Source: an uncultured Eubacterium sp. (lineage in GTDB: Bacteria; Bacillota; Clostridia; Lachnospirales; Lachnospiraceae). Taken from it: a DNA stretch of 47,940 bases. A program made the translations under genes and the position numbers. The notes beneath the pieces are model-generated. The model made no database searches. It was given only the letters and a program-made list of their open reading frames with translations, and had not been told where the DNA came from. This document shows positions 1 to 8,638 of the stretch, in pieces (position 1 is the stretch's first letter; each line of letters opens with the position of its first letter). Location of the stretch: NCBI GenBank assembly GCA_905236235.1, contig CAJOPA010000050.1, forward strand, positions 1-47,940. Reading direction: 5' to 3'.

Positions 1-2073
1 ACACTGTAAACATCTGCTTGCTTCACAAAGTGCCTGTTCCTCGTTAAGTCCCAAGTCAACCATGGTAAAGCTGCGTGCTCTCTTCTCGATGGTCTCCACT
101 GCAGGCTCCTGTCTCGGGATGGAAGCAAAGCCTTCGATCTTGCCGATGCAAGGATCCACAGGATCACGATCCCAGAGGGTCTCATTGATATTGCCGTCAC
201 CGCCAAGATACAGATCGCATTCGATCGCTGCTTCTCTTGCGCCGGCAATGGCCTCGATCACGGACTTCGTACCTGTGATCACGTCGCCGGCAAGGAATAC
301 ACCCTTTTGATCGGAAGCTCTGTGCGTACCTTCATCCACGGTGGGGAATCCGAATTTATTTAACTGCAAACCGAATTCTGCGGGGATATCCACCTTCTGG
401 CCCAAAGCGTAGATGATGAAATCGCCTTCTTCCACCTTCTCCGTACCCGGGATGATATTAACCTCAAGACCGTTGGGGCCGAATTTGAAGTCGGAAATCT
501 CTGCATAACGCAATCCGGTTAATTTGTTGGCATCGCCTACGATCTCCAGGTTCGTCGTGGAAGTATGAACGGAAACGCCCTCTTCCATAGCCTGGGTTAC
601 CTCTTCCTCATCGGCAAGCATCTTGTCTCTTGCCTCCAAGCAGAACTGAGAAACCTTTGCGCCCATCTTGGCTGCGGTTCTTGCTACATCGAAAGCAACG
701 TTACCGCCACCGAGTACGATGACCTTCGTTCCTTCCTTCACATTCTCGTCGCCTGCACCGCTCCATACATTGTACAGGAAGTTTACTGCGGGCTCACTGT
801 GTCCGATCTCATGACCCTTTACGGGGATGGGCTTGCCCGCGGAAGTACCCATAGTCACAACGATGGCATCAAATCCCTGATTGCGGATCTCGTCAAGGCT
901 CTCTACCTTGTGATCGGTCACAAGATTTACACCGTGATCCACGATCGCCTGAATCTCCTTCTGTACGACCTCATCCTTGGGAAGACGATATCCCGGAATA
1001 CCGTACTGCATATAGCCGCCGGCCTTGGGACGCTTCTCGTATACGGTCACCTCGTGACCTTTCTTGCGGAGATACAATGCTGCGGTCATACCTGCCGCGC
1101 CACCGCCGATCACAGCCACCTTCTTGCCGGTGGATGCGCCGACCTTGGAATTCTCCTTCCAGATCTCCTTATCGTCATGCTCTACGGCATATCTCTTCAG
1201 ATTGCGGATCGAAACCGGATCGTTCAAGCCGTTGCGCTTGCATACGCCCTCGCACTTATGCATACAAACCATACCAAGTGCATGCGGGAACGGAACCTTC
1301 TCGCGGATAACGGCAACTGCCTCCGCGTTCTTGCCCTCTTTGACGAGGCGAACGTATTCCGGAATATCCACATGCGCGGGGCACTGTGCCGAGCAGGGCT
1401 TTAATGCATCAAATCTGGGGATATCCGTACGGAAAATGCCCTCGGTATCCGTCAGAGAACCGGTAGGACAAACCTCGATGCAGGCGCCGCAGAAACGGCA
1501 ATCTGCCTCTACATACGGGATATCATTCTCGGTACCGATGTAAGACTCGTAACCCTCTTTGTTCTGACGCATGATGCCGACGCCGCGGATATCATGACAG
1601 ACACGGATGCATCGTCCGCACTGGATACAACGCTCCATCTCACGCACGATCAACGGATTCTTGGTATTGACATGAATCTTCTTGCGGGTATAAGAACGAT
1701 ATCTTCCCGTAAAAGCATTGGTGTACTGCATCAAAGTCTGCAGCTCGCATTTACCGAAGCTCTTGCAGGTACCGCAATCACTGGGGTGGGGTCCCAGCAT
1801 CAATTGCATGGACGTACGACGGATGTTGTCAAGATGCTCACTCTTCGTCGTCACCTTCATGCCTTCTTTTACTTTGCTGGTACAGGATGTCACTGCACCT
1901 TCCACGCCTTCGATCTCAACAACACAGAGCTTACATCCTCCGCGGCTCTCGAGATCCGGATGGGAACAGATATGGGGAACATAAATCCCTGCATCCAGAA
2001 TGGCGTCCAAAAGTCTGCCGCCTTCCTCTGCCTCCACTGTTTGTCCATCAACGAAAAATTTAACTTTCGCCAC
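1..2073 (-). CDS. NAD(P)H-dependent FeS/FAD oxidoreductase, NuoG-like N-terminus plus GltD-like C-terminus (3' end outside window)
   Basis: About 691 residues are visible with no stop, so the C-terminus lies beyond the left edge. The start is taken as GTG at 2073, eight bases after AAGGAGG. In order one sees a [2Fe-2S] ferredoxin domain (CSHPD, GGCKLC, then TSC), a His-Cys cluster motif (HPSDCGTCKSFGKC), two ferredoxin [4Fe-4S] motifs (CIQCGRCIRVC and CRFCGACIEVC), a GltD-type cysteine motif (CSAQCPAHVDIPEY), an FAD-binding motif (VIGGGAAGMTAAL) and an NAD(P)-binding motif (VLGGGNVAFDVA). This order resembles SfrB-type and glutamate-synthase-small-subunit-like dehydrogenases, which pass electrons from NAD(P)H to a partner. 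The fumarate-reductase-like flavoprotein upstream in the same direction is a plausible partner (inference). The electron acceptor is unknown. Confidence 0.85.
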   Translation of the reverse strand, partial: MAKVKFFVDGQTVEAEEGGRLLDAILDAGIYVPHICSHPDLESRGGCKLCVVEIEGVEGAVTSCTSKVKEGMKVTTKSEHLDNIRRTSMQLMLGPHPSDCGTCKSFGKCELQTLMQYTNAFTGRYRSYTRKKIHVNTKNPLIVREMERCIQCGRCIRVCHDIRGVGIMRQNKEGYESYIGTENDIPYVEADCRFCGACIEVCPTGSLTDTEGIFRTDIPRFDALKPCSAQCPAHVDIPEYVRLVKEGKNAEAVAVIREKVPFPHALGMVCMHKCEGVCKRNGLNDPVSIRNLKRYAVEHDDKEIWKENSKVGASTGKKVAVIGGGAAGMTAALYLRKKGHEVTVYEKRPKAGGYMQYGIPGYRLPKDEVVQKEIQAIVDHGVNLVTDHKVESLDEIRNQGFDAIVVTMGTSAGKPIPVKGHEIGHSEPAVNFLYNVWSGAGDENVKEGTKVIVLGGGNVAFDVARTAAKMGAKVSQFCLEARDKMLADEEEVTQAMEEGVSVHTSTTNLEIVGDANKLTGLRYAEISDFKFGPNGLEVNIIPGTEKVEEGDFIIYALGQKVDIPAEFGLQLNKFGFPTVDEGTHRASDQKGVFLAGDVITGTKSVIEAIAGAREAAIECDLYLGGDGNINETLWDRDPVDPCIGKIEGFASIPRQEPAVETIEKRARSFTMVDLGLNEEQALCEASRCLQC

Positions 2074-2117
2074 GTTTTTATCCTCCTTACACATTGAAAT
2101 GAGTCTCTATATGCAAA

Positions 2118-2630
2118 TTAATTACAATCTAAGGGATTGGCGCGATTGTTGGCAACCGCGTTGGCCGTGCCGTTTCTGTGTTCCACGGAGATCAAACTCT
2201 CTCCGACTTTATGGACACCCTTCATCACCGCAACGGGTGCTTCCCAGTCTTCCAAAAGAAACGGGCGGTTTTCAATGATAGCATTGTACGCCTGTACCAT
2301 CACGCCAAGTACCATATAGGAAACATTGCCGATGAATTCGTTTTCGTTTTTGCAATCCTTCCAGATGTCCGATGCATACTTCACCAAATGTCTGGAATCC
2401 ATCTCCGTATCATAGGCAATATGATCCATCTCCGCTTTCACGGATGCAATCATTTGTTCAACAACCTCATCGGGATTGTGATCTTTTCCTTCCGTACGCA
2501 GGACTCTCGCTACACCGGATGCCTTGTTCAGCAAACGATAGCTGTCTGTCTCCTCTTCCCGAACGACCTCGATCATCCAATCGTCATCTAAGGGATATTG
2601 CAGGAGCTGTATTTCATTCTTCTTCATCAT
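2118..2630 (-). CDS. Conserved-looking hypothetical protein, 170 residues
   Basis: I do not recognise this family. The protein is acidic and soluble, with no signal peptide, membrane segment or cysteine-pair motif. It begins MMKKNEIQLLQYPLDDDW, so either of the first two methionines could be the start; the ribosome site is weak. The central part looks helical (VVEQMIASVKAEMDHIAYD). It lies between the flavoprotein gene and the FeS/FAD oxidoreductase gene, 44 bases before the latter, so it is probably co-transcribed with it and may be an accessory or maturation factor. That role is inferred from position only. Confidence 0.6.
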   Translation of the reverse strand: MMKKNEIQLLQYPLDDDWMIEVVREEETDSYRLLNKASGVARVLRTEGKDHNPDEVVEQMIASVKAEMDHIAYDTEMDSRHLVKYASDIWKDCKNENEFIGNVSYMVLGVMVQAYNAIIENRPFLLEDWEAPVAVMKGVHKVGESLISVEHRNGTANAVANNRANPLDCN

Positions 2631-2665
2631 TCCAAACCTGATCTTATTATTTTTTCCTTAAAACC

Positions 2666-2708
2666 AGCCAAAGGGGTAGAAAAGGTATCTCCCCATCTAC
2701 CCCCGGCT
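2666..2708 (-). terminator. Hairpin between flavoprotein and hypothetical gene, possible terminator or attenuator
   Basis: GGGGTAGA (2673-2680) pairs with TCTACCCC (2696-2703), extended by AGCC (2666-2669) with GGCT (2705-2708). On the minus strand the stem is followed by only a short U run (GGUUUU), so termination may be partial. It sits just after the flavoprotein stop and could set different levels for the genes on either side. Confidence 0.45.
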
Positions 2709-2728
2709 GATCATCGTTTAATGATTTT

Positions 2729-4315
2729 TTATGATTCAGGATCGATAAATCTGTCAGAATCCATGTAAGCTACGCACTCCTTCGCAGCGATACGTCCGGA
2801 GTTGATCGCATAGGACATGGTCGAACCCGGATTGTAGAAGCAGTAGGAATCTGCAAATACCGTAGCCGTATCGTTACCGCAAGCATAAAGGCCCGGGATC
2901 GGAGCGAAGTCATCGTTTAATACTTCCATATTCTCGTTAACTTCGATACCACCCAGAGAACCGTAACCGCCCGGCATATGACGTGCTACATAGTAGGGTC
3001 CTTTGTTGATAGCCTTCAAGAATCTGTGATCCTTGGTGAACTGCCAATCGTAACCTCTGATACCAAGCGGATGCTCCTCATCCACGTTGCACATCAGATT
3101 GTATTCTGCGATGGTCTTCTTCAGGTTCTCCTCATCGATACCCGTTACCTGGCAAAGCTCCTCGATGGTCTCGAACTTCCAGAAGTTGTCACCGCCGGAC
3201 TCCTGATCATCCTTGCCTTCATGCAGCATGGAAAGACCGGAAGCCTCGATACCCTTATGATTCAGATAAGCATCCAGCTCTTCATCCCACTTGTCCATAT
3301 GGGTAACACCATGATGGTAAGTGATGTAATCAAGGCCGTGCTCCTTGTAGTAATCCACGATCTCCTCGGTAATGATCGTAAAGCCCTGATGACCCTTCTG
3401 AAGAAGGAGGGAGTTACCGGTGAAGGTGGTATTATCCATGATCTCTTCGTTGATGAAACGCTTACCCTGCAGGTTAACCATCAGGTTCGGCTGACGGCCT
3501 GCCTCGGAAAGGGTCTTGAAGATATCGGTGGTACCCGGCGTATTGTAGGTAACTTCCATATTAACCTTTGCCTTACGTGCGCCGATGTTCCATACCATGT
3601 TCATACCATCACCGTCGATGCCCGGGATACGGAAGGTGAACATATCAACGCCCCACTTCCAGCCCATGTGCTCTTCAATCATGTCTACGTTGTTACCCAT
3701 ACCACCGGTAGCAACGATAACGCAGTTGCAAAGGCACTCGATCTCTTCGCCGCTCTCATCCACAGCGATAACGCCGCGAACCTGGCCCTTGGAACCGGTA
3801 AGGATCTCCTTGACGGGAGTGTTGAACTTGATCTCTGCACCGATCTGCTGGCAGTAGTCGGTAAGGATCTTGTTCATAACGGATGCGGAACGCTCGGTCG
3901 GCTTGTTGGAGCCCGGAGCCTTAACCATATGCTGGGTTGCATGAGAATTCTTGAAGTATTTGAATACGCCAAGGAACTCAACGCCCTTGTCCTGCAGCCA
4001 CTGGATGGTCTCCGGAGACTGATTGAACCAACGACGAACCAGCTTTGCATCCGAACGCCAATGTACATATTCCATGAAGAAATTGAATGCATCATCCAAT
4101 GTGAAATCGTTGTACATCTGCTCCTTCTGAAGCTGAGACTCAAATGCCAAAAGTGCCATACCCATATTAGCGGCACCGCCGGCAGTACCTGATTTTTCAA
4201 AAGCAATCGCTTTTCCGCCACCAGTAGCGTTCAATGATTCCTGTGCCTGGGTCAGGGCTGCGAGTCCGGACATACCGCAGGCAACAACAACAACATCTGC
4301 TTCAATGTGTTTCAT
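2729..4315 (-). CDS. FAD-dependent fumarate-reductase-type flavoprotein, soluble, 528 residues
   Basis: The protein belongs to the fumarate reductase/succinate dehydrogenase flavoprotein fold (FAD_binding_2), which reduces activated C=C bonds such as in fumarate, urocanate or other unsaturated acids. The start is ATG 4315, preceded by AGGAGGAG; an in-frame extension to 4438 lacks a ribosome site. The N-terminal dinucleotide motif reads VVVVACGMSGLAAL, where the first glycine of GxGxxG is alanine. Later family blocks are present: a VIVATGGMG segment, GDGMNM, and near the end GGYGSLGGIEVNENMEV and GLYACGNDTATVF. No heme CxxCH motif, FMN-attachment domain or signal peptide is seen, so electrons must come from a partner, plausibly the FeS/FAD protein downstream. 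The substrate cannot be read from the sequence. Confidence 0.85.
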   Translation of the reverse strand: MKHIEADVVVVACGMSGLAALTQAQESLNATGGGKAIAFEKSGTAGGAANMGMALLAFESQLQKEQMYNDFTLDDAFNFFMEYVHWRSDAKLVRRWFNQSPETIQWLQDKGVEFLGVFKYFKNSHATQHMVKAPGSNKPTERSASVMNKILTDYCQQIGAEIKFNTPVKEILTGSKGQVRGVIAVDESGEEIECLCNCVIVATGGMGNNVDMIEEHMGWKWGVDMFTFRIPGIDGDGMNMVWNIGARKAKVNMEVTYNTPGTTDIFKTLSEAGRQPNLMVNLQGKRFINEEIMDNTTFTGNSLLLQKGHQGFTIITEEIVDYYKEHGLDYITYHHGVTHMDKWDEELDAYLNHKGIEASGLSMLHEGKDDQESGGDNFWKFETIEELCQVTGIDEENLKKTIAEYNLMCNVDEEHPLGIRGYDWQFTKDHRFLKAINKGPYYVARHMPGGYGSLGGIEVNENMEVLNDDFAPIPGLYACGNDTATVFADSYCFYNPGSTMSYAINSGRIAAKECVAYMDSDRFIDPES

Positions 4316-4364
4316 TGATAAACTCCTCCTATACATGTATGTTATTAAAACATCAGATACAGTT

Positions 4365-4393
4365 ATTATATATTTTTTAAAAAAGCACTGCAA
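4365..4393 (-). promoter_or_regulatory. Promoter of the flavoprotein gene
   Basis: On the minus strand TTGCAG (4393-4388) and TATAAT (4370-4365) are separated by 17 bases. The start codon at 4315 lies about 50 bases downstream, behind an AGGAGGAG ribosome site. Confidence 0.65.
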
Positions 4394-4484
4394 CCGAAAA
4401 TCCTTTGTTTTAAAAAAAATACATTGTGTTGGAAGCACAAAAAATCAGCGTTTCTAAAGTGTTTGCATAACAGTCATGTCGAAA

Positions 4485-5387
4485 TCAAATAACCATTTTG
4501 TATTGACAGGAGATCAGTTCGTCCTTTTGCCCGTCATAATAATAGGCATGATCCGAGAGATATTCCTCCTCGCAAACCATGTCCCGGTTCACATCACGGA
4601 TCATCCGGTTCACGTCATCCGCAAGGCCTTCCTCTTCCGAAAGCAGCGCCAGCATCTCATGCGTACTTGCAGGGATCAGGTAAAAACTCTTCCCTTCCCT
4701 GGCGTACAGTTTTTGCAAAAAACCTTCATAGCAGACAACGGAAGCGCCCATGCTTTTTTGGCGATTGGTCAGCACCAGAAGACGCGGCCGATTTTGCACT
4801 TCCTCTTCCATGATCTCACGCATCTCCGGCGGAAGAAAATCCTCCACCGGAAATACCTTCTCCGGATACATGACGGGAGAAGCCCGCCTCGCGTCCTCAT
4901 AAAGCTTTTGCGGGGTGATATTCCAGATCGCAAGATGTTCGTTGCGGATCTTAAAGAAGCCCTGCTCCTTCCCGACATTCGTAAGGCACGCAAAGATAAT
5001 GGCCAGATCCATAAAGGGGACACTCGGCATCTCCTTTAAAAGCTCCCGGTTTTTCTCGTAATTGACCAACTGCATCACAAGATGCTCGCGGACCCAGTCA
5101 TAATCTCGCGGACGAAAATCTTCTTCGCAGGTCACGCTTTCATACTGCAGGTAAAAATCGTAGACCTCACCTGCCACCCGATCAAAGGAAGTGCCCTTCT
5201 CGTACTCCTCAAAAAAAGATTCCAGATAGATACTTGGGGAAATCGTGATCTCCGAGCCGCATACCGTTATGCCCTCATAGACCACATGATTGTTCTTGAC
5301 CATGGTCTGCCTGCGGGCACATCTGCCCTCGGGAAGCCTGTCCTGAAAATAAGAGATGATCTCATTGATAAATGTTTCGTAGTTCAT
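4485..5387 (-). CDS. DUF5688-like protein, 300 residues
   Basis: This resembles the DUF5688 group of Lachnospiraceae proteins, whose function is unknown. It begins MNYETFINEII at ATG 5387, preceded by GGGAGGG; an earlier in-frame start at 5414 has no ribosome site. Members typically carry an N-terminal part with a GITV-type segment, seen here as NHVVYEGITVCGSEITISPS around residues 35-55, then a helical middle region and an alpha/beta C-terminal half (RLLVLTNRQKSMGASVV). There is no signal peptide, membrane segment or catalytic motif I can name. It lies directly downstream of tRNA-Thr, with no clear promoter of its own, and its transcription may be read-through from the tRNA promoter. Confidence 0.6.
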   Translation of the reverse strand: MNYETFINEIISYFQDRLPEGRCARRQTMVKNNHVVYEGITVCGSEITISPSIYLESFFEEYEKGTSFDRVAGEVYDFYLQYESVTCEEDFRPRDYDWVREHLVMQLVNYEKNRELLKEMPSVPFMDLAIIFACLTNVGKEQGFFKIRNEHLAIWNITPQKLYEDARRASPVMYPEKVFPVEDFLPPEMREIMEEEVQNRPRLLVLTNRQKSMGASVVCYEGFLQKLYAREGKSFYLIPASTHEMLALLSEEEGLADDVNRMIRDVNRDMVCEEEYLSDHAYYYDGQKDELISCQYKMVI

Positions 5388-5442
5388 GAACCCTCCCACA
5401 AACGGAAAGCGCACCGAACCGCGAAAAGATGATAAAGAAAAA

Positions 5443-5515
5443 AGCCGATAGCGGGACTCGAACCCGCGGCCTATTGATTACGAATCAATTGCCCTACCAA
5501 CTGGGCCATATCGGC
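5443..5515 (-). tRNA. tRNA-Thr (anticodon CGT)
   Basis: The cloverleaf folds fully: acceptor GCCGATA with TATCGGC, D stem GCCC/GGGC, anticodon stem ATTGA/TCAAT around loop TTCGTAA (anticodon CGT, reading ACG), a five-base variable loop, and T arm GCGGG/CCCGC with loop TTCGAGT. The discriminator is T. CCA is not encoded. A T-rich run follows the 3' end. Confidence 0.95.
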
Positions 5516-5519
5516 AAAT

Positions 5520-5541
5520 GTCTGTCGCGTCTCCGACAGAC
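5520..5541 (-). other. Hairpin in the tRNA-Thr leader
   Basis: The minus strand has GTCTGTCG, a six-base loop GAGACG, and CGACAGAC: eight perfect base pairs. It sits between the promoter -10 box and the tRNA, so the primary transcript would begin at or near this stem. It could protect or present the leader for RNase P, or be an operator at the DNA level. No U run follows, so it is not an intrinsic terminator. Confidence 0.5.
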
Positions 5542-5547
5542 TTAGTT

Positions 5548-5576
5548 ATTATATACGTTTTTGATCGGTTATGCAA
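5548..5576 (-). promoter_or_regulatory. Promoter of tRNA-Thr
   Basis: TTGCAT (5576-5571) and TATAAT (5553-5548) on the minus strand are 17 bases apart. The transcription start would fall near 5541, about 26 bases ahead of the mature tRNA. Confidence 0.75.
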
Positions 5577-5589
5577 TGTAAAAATAAAA

Positions 5590-7275
5590 TTATTTTTCGG
5601 ATCGCCGCAAAGCCTTGTTTTCCCCGGCCAATCGGATCATCTCCTCCGCGTTCTTTCGAACCGTATCCGTCATCTGCGCTCCGGATAACAGCCTGGAGAG
5701 CTCCTCCGTTTTCTCGTCATCCGAGAGCATGCGGATATCGGAAAGCACACTTCCCTCCCGTACGGACTTCTCGATCAGATAATGCACATCCGCCATGGCC
5801 GCAATCTGGGGCAAATGCGTGATGCAGATCACCTGATGATCCATGGCAAGCACATCGAGCCTGTCCGCCACGCTCTGCGCCGTCCTGCCGCTGATGCCCG
5901 CATCGATCTCGTCAAAGATCAAGGACTGCGTATCCTCCTTATCGGCATGGATGGACTTTAACGCCAGCATGATCCTCGAGAGCTCTCCGCCCGAAGCGAT
6001 CTTGTTTAAAGGCTTGACATCCTCCCCGGGATTCGTGCGGATCATAAAACGGATCTCCTCCGCACCCTTGGCGTAAAGATCACAGGGCATAAAATCCACC
6101 GCAAACAAAGCATCGCGAAAATGCAGTTCGTTTAAGGTATCCGTCATCTGCGCGGAGAGCTTCTCCGCCGCCGTCTTTCTCGCAAGCGTCAGCTCCCGCG
6201 CGGCACTTTGTGCCCGCGCAAAGGCTTCCTCGGTCTGCTTCTTTAATTGTGCCTCGGTGGCAACGGCATTTTCAAGCCGCTCACACTTGGCTTTGCGTTC
6301 CGCAAGCGCCGCAAAGATCTCTTCGATCCCGTTGCCGTATTTGGATTGCAGGCGGTGAATCTCGTTTAAGCGCTCCTCCAGACGGGAAAACTCCGCCGCA
6401 TCATAGGTATTTTCCTCCAGATAGTCGCGCAGCTCGCGGCGTATATCCGTAAGCATGGCATCCATATTTTCGAAGGTTTCCGCAAAACCTGCGATCTTTT
6501 CATCAAAAGATTCCACTTCTTCAAGTCTGCGAAGTGCCCTGGCGATCTCCCCGCCGCAGGCATCATCTCCCGCAACATCCGCTGCGTATTGAACGGCTTG
6601 GGAGATCTTCTGTCCGTGAAGCATCTTGCGATAGACCGCTTCCGCTTCCTCCTCTTCTCCCACGTAAAGATTTGCTCCCTCGATCTCCGCGATCTCGAAA
6701 CGCAAGAAATCAATCTCTTTGTCAGCGTTTTGGGACTCCTCCAAAAACGCTTCATACTCCTTTTTAAGAGCGACATATACCTCATAGGCCTGCGCATAGT
6801 TTTCAAACTCTGCACGCAAACCTTCTCCGCCGTATTGATCCAGGATCTTTAAGTGATTTTTTGCGGAAAGCAGCGCGGAATTCTCATGCTGCCCGTGAAC
6901 ATCGATGAGGACCCCTGCGATTTCCTTTAAAAGAGACGTCGTAACCGTTTCTCCGTTGACCTTGCAGATATTCCTGCTGTCCGTGATCTTACGGGAAAGA
7001 ATGACCCGGTCTTCCTCCGGATACACGTCCAACCGTTTGAGGGCTTCCCTTTGTTTTTCCTCCGTCACCGAAAAGGTCAGTTCCACCAGCCCGAAGTCCG
7101 CATTTTTGCGCAAAAAATCACGGTCTGCCTTCCCACCCAAGGCAAGATTGACAGAACCGATGATCACGGATTTGCCGGCACCGGTCTCACCGGTTAAAAT
7201 ATTTAACCCCGGGGCAAAAGTCACTTCCGATTCATCAATGATCGCAAGATTTTTTACATGCAACGTTTCCAGCAT
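5590..7275 (-). CDS. recN: DNA repair protein RecN, 561 residues
   Basis: RecN is an SMC-like ATPase acting early at DNA double-strand breaks. The N-terminal Walker A motif GETGAGKS follows the typical opening MLETLHVKNLAIIDE. The middle is a long charged coiled coil, and the C-terminal ATPase half has the signature IASGGELSRIMLALK and the Walker B segment SLIFDEIDAGISG. Length is normal for the family. It is the last gene of the housekeeping operon and starts two bases after argR ends. Its order after argR is conserved across Clostridia and Bacilli. Confidence 0.97.
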   Translation of the reverse strand: MLETLHVKNLAIIDESEVTFAPGLNILTGETGAGKSVIIGSVNLALGGKADRDFLRKNADFGLVELTFSVTEEKQREALKRLDVYPEEDRVILSRKITDSRNICKVNGETVTTSLLKEIAGVLIDVHGQHENSALLSAKNHLKILDQYGGEGLRAEFENYAQAYEVYVALKKEYEAFLEESQNADKEIDFLRFEIAEIEGANLYVGEEEEAEAVYRKMLHGQKISQAVQYAADVAGDDACGGEIARALRRLEEVESFDEKIAGFAETFENMDAMLTDIRRELRDYLEENTYDAAEFSRLEERLNEIHRLQSKYGNGIEEIFAALAERKAKCERLENAVATEAQLKKQTEEAFARAQSAARELTLARKTAAEKLSAQMTDTLNELHFRDALFAVDFMPCDLYAKGAEEIRFMIRTNPGEDVKPLNKIASGGELSRIMLALKSIHADKEDTQSLIFDEIDAGISGRTAQSVADRLDVLAMDHQVICITHLPQIAAMADVHYLIEKSVREGSVLSDIRMLSDDEKTEELSRLLSGAQMTDTVRKNAEEMIRLAGENKALRRSEK

Positions 7276-7277
7276 TC

Positions 7278-7730
7278 TTACTCTTCTCCCAATCCAAGCA
7301 GCCGTGTTTTAAAATGAGACGCATCCTGCGATGTTCTCAATACACACATGACCGTATCATCCCCCGCGATACATCCCACAACTTCGTCCCAATGCATGGC
7401 ATCAATGGCAGCTGCCACGGCCATGGCCATCCCGGAGATCGTCTTGACCACCAGGATATTCTGCGCAGACTCCGCCGAGACAAACCCGTTTTTGAGTATG
7501 GTACCGTATTTGCCCTCAAAATCATCTTCCCGGGAAATTGCGCGTGTGTAGCACATCTTCCCCGCCTCATTCGGCGCCTTGGTCAGATTTAATTTGCGGA
7601 TGTCCCTCGAAACCGTTGCCTGGGATACGTCAAATCCCTCTTGGTTTAAGAGATTGCAAAGTTCCTCCTGGGTCTCGATCTCACGGCTTTCTATCCATTC
7701 CAGGATCCTCTCCTGTCGCTGTTTGCTCAT
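7278..7730 (-). CDS. argR: Arginine repressor ArgR, 150 residues
   Basis: ArgR is a hexameric, arginine-dependent repressor of arginine synthesis genes. The N-terminal winged helix contains the recognition segment VSQATVSRDIRKLNL, and the C-terminal oligomerisation and arginine-binding domain has the expected GDDTVMCVLR segment. Full length. It lies between nadK and recN. No arginine genes are in this window, so its targets lie elsewhere. Confidence 0.97.
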   Translation of the reverse strand: MSKQRQERILEWIESREIETQEELCNLLNQEGFDVSQATVSRDIRKLNLTKAPNEAGKMCYTRAISREDDFEGKYGTILKNGFVSAESAQNILVVKTISGMAMAVAAAIDAMHWDEVVGCIAGDDTVMCVLRTSQDASHFKTRLLGLGEE

Positions 7731-7741
7731 ATTCTTTTCCC

Positions 7742-8608
7742 TTATACGTGATAGGCGTCCAATTTTCTACGCAATGTCTCTATGAAGCTGGTCTGACTGA
7801 GTTTTAAGACCGTCGTCTTATCATCGGCTCTGCGAATATACATGCGCTCCCCGGGTTGAAGTTTACATAACTCATCCCCGTCAAATGCTGCAGCAACCAA
7901 CGGCGGCGTACCGTGCGTATTGCGCCGGACCACCTCGATGCTGATCTCCGCCCTGGCATCCAGAACAATGCTTTTGGCAGTTAAAACCTGCGCATTGATG
8001 GGCGTGATCACGATCATATCCGCCTGTGGATCAAGGATCGGTCCACCCGCGGACAGACTGTAAGCCGTCGAACCCGTCGGGGTTGCAATGATCAGACCGT
8101 CGCAATCATAGCGGCAAAGGAACCGATCGTCGACATAGAGATTCAGGCAGATCACCTGCATCCCGCTGTCCCTGCAGATCACGATATCATTCAACGCCGG
8201 ATGCGTCGGCGTCTCTCCGAAATGCTTGCCCTTGCCCCCGGTAAGCATCATACGGTCCTCCGTCATATAGGCATCACGAAACAGCAGCTCGATGGCGTCA
8301 AAGACATTCTGCCTGTCCAACTCGCAAAGATAGCCAAGATTGCCGAGGTTCACGCCGATCATGGGGATCTTAAAATTGCGCAGATCCCTGGCGGTACGCA
8401 GCATGGTGCCGTCTCCGCCCAATACAAACATGGCATCGATCTCCTCTTTATCTTTCTCCGAAAACAAAGACAGGATATCCCCGCATTGACTGTCACGCTC
8501 CACGATCCGGCAGGTCCCGCCGCGCTTTATGATCTCCGCTTCCATGGCGTGGGACAATTCCAGATCCTTATCCTTATCCGTATTGGCTATGATGCAAAAA
8601 TGTCTCAT
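7742..8608 (-). CDS. nadK: NAD kinase, 288 residues
   Basis: The enzyme phosphorylates NAD to NADP. The diagnostic motifs are GGDGTMLRTAR, the GVNLGNLGYL segment, NDIVICRDSG, and the glycine-rich loop ATPTGSTAYSLSAGGPI. The start ATG is preceded by an AGGGGACAG ribosome site. It lies in the operon 30 bases after tlyA and 11 bases before argR, the usual clostridial order. Confidence 0.97.
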   Translation of the reverse strand: MRHFCIIANTDKDKDLELSHAMEAEIIKRGGTCRIVERDSQCGDILSLFSEKDKEEIDAMFVLGGDGTMLRTARDLRNFKIPMIGVNLGNLGYLCELDRQNVFDAIELLFRDAYMTEDRMMLTGGKGKHFGETPTHPALNDIVICRDSGMQVICLNLYVDDRFLCRYDCDGLIIATPTGSTAYSLSAGGPILDPQADMIVITPINAQVLTAKSIVLDARAEISIEVVRRNTHGTPPLVAAAFDGDELCKLQPGERMYIRRADDKTTVLKLSQTSFIETLRRKLDAYHV

Positions 8609-8638
8609 GTTCTCTGTCCCCTTTTGATGATTTGCCGG

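Noticed and set aside
565-1404. Plus-strand open frame of 279 residues
   Set aside because: It is the shadow of the FeS/FAD oxidoreductase on the other strand, which has clear cluster and FAD motifs; the plus frame has no ribosome site or recognisable domain.
2978-4192. Plus-strand open frame of 404 residues
   Set aside because: It lies entirely opposite the fumarate-reductase-type flavoprotein and has no coherent family features.
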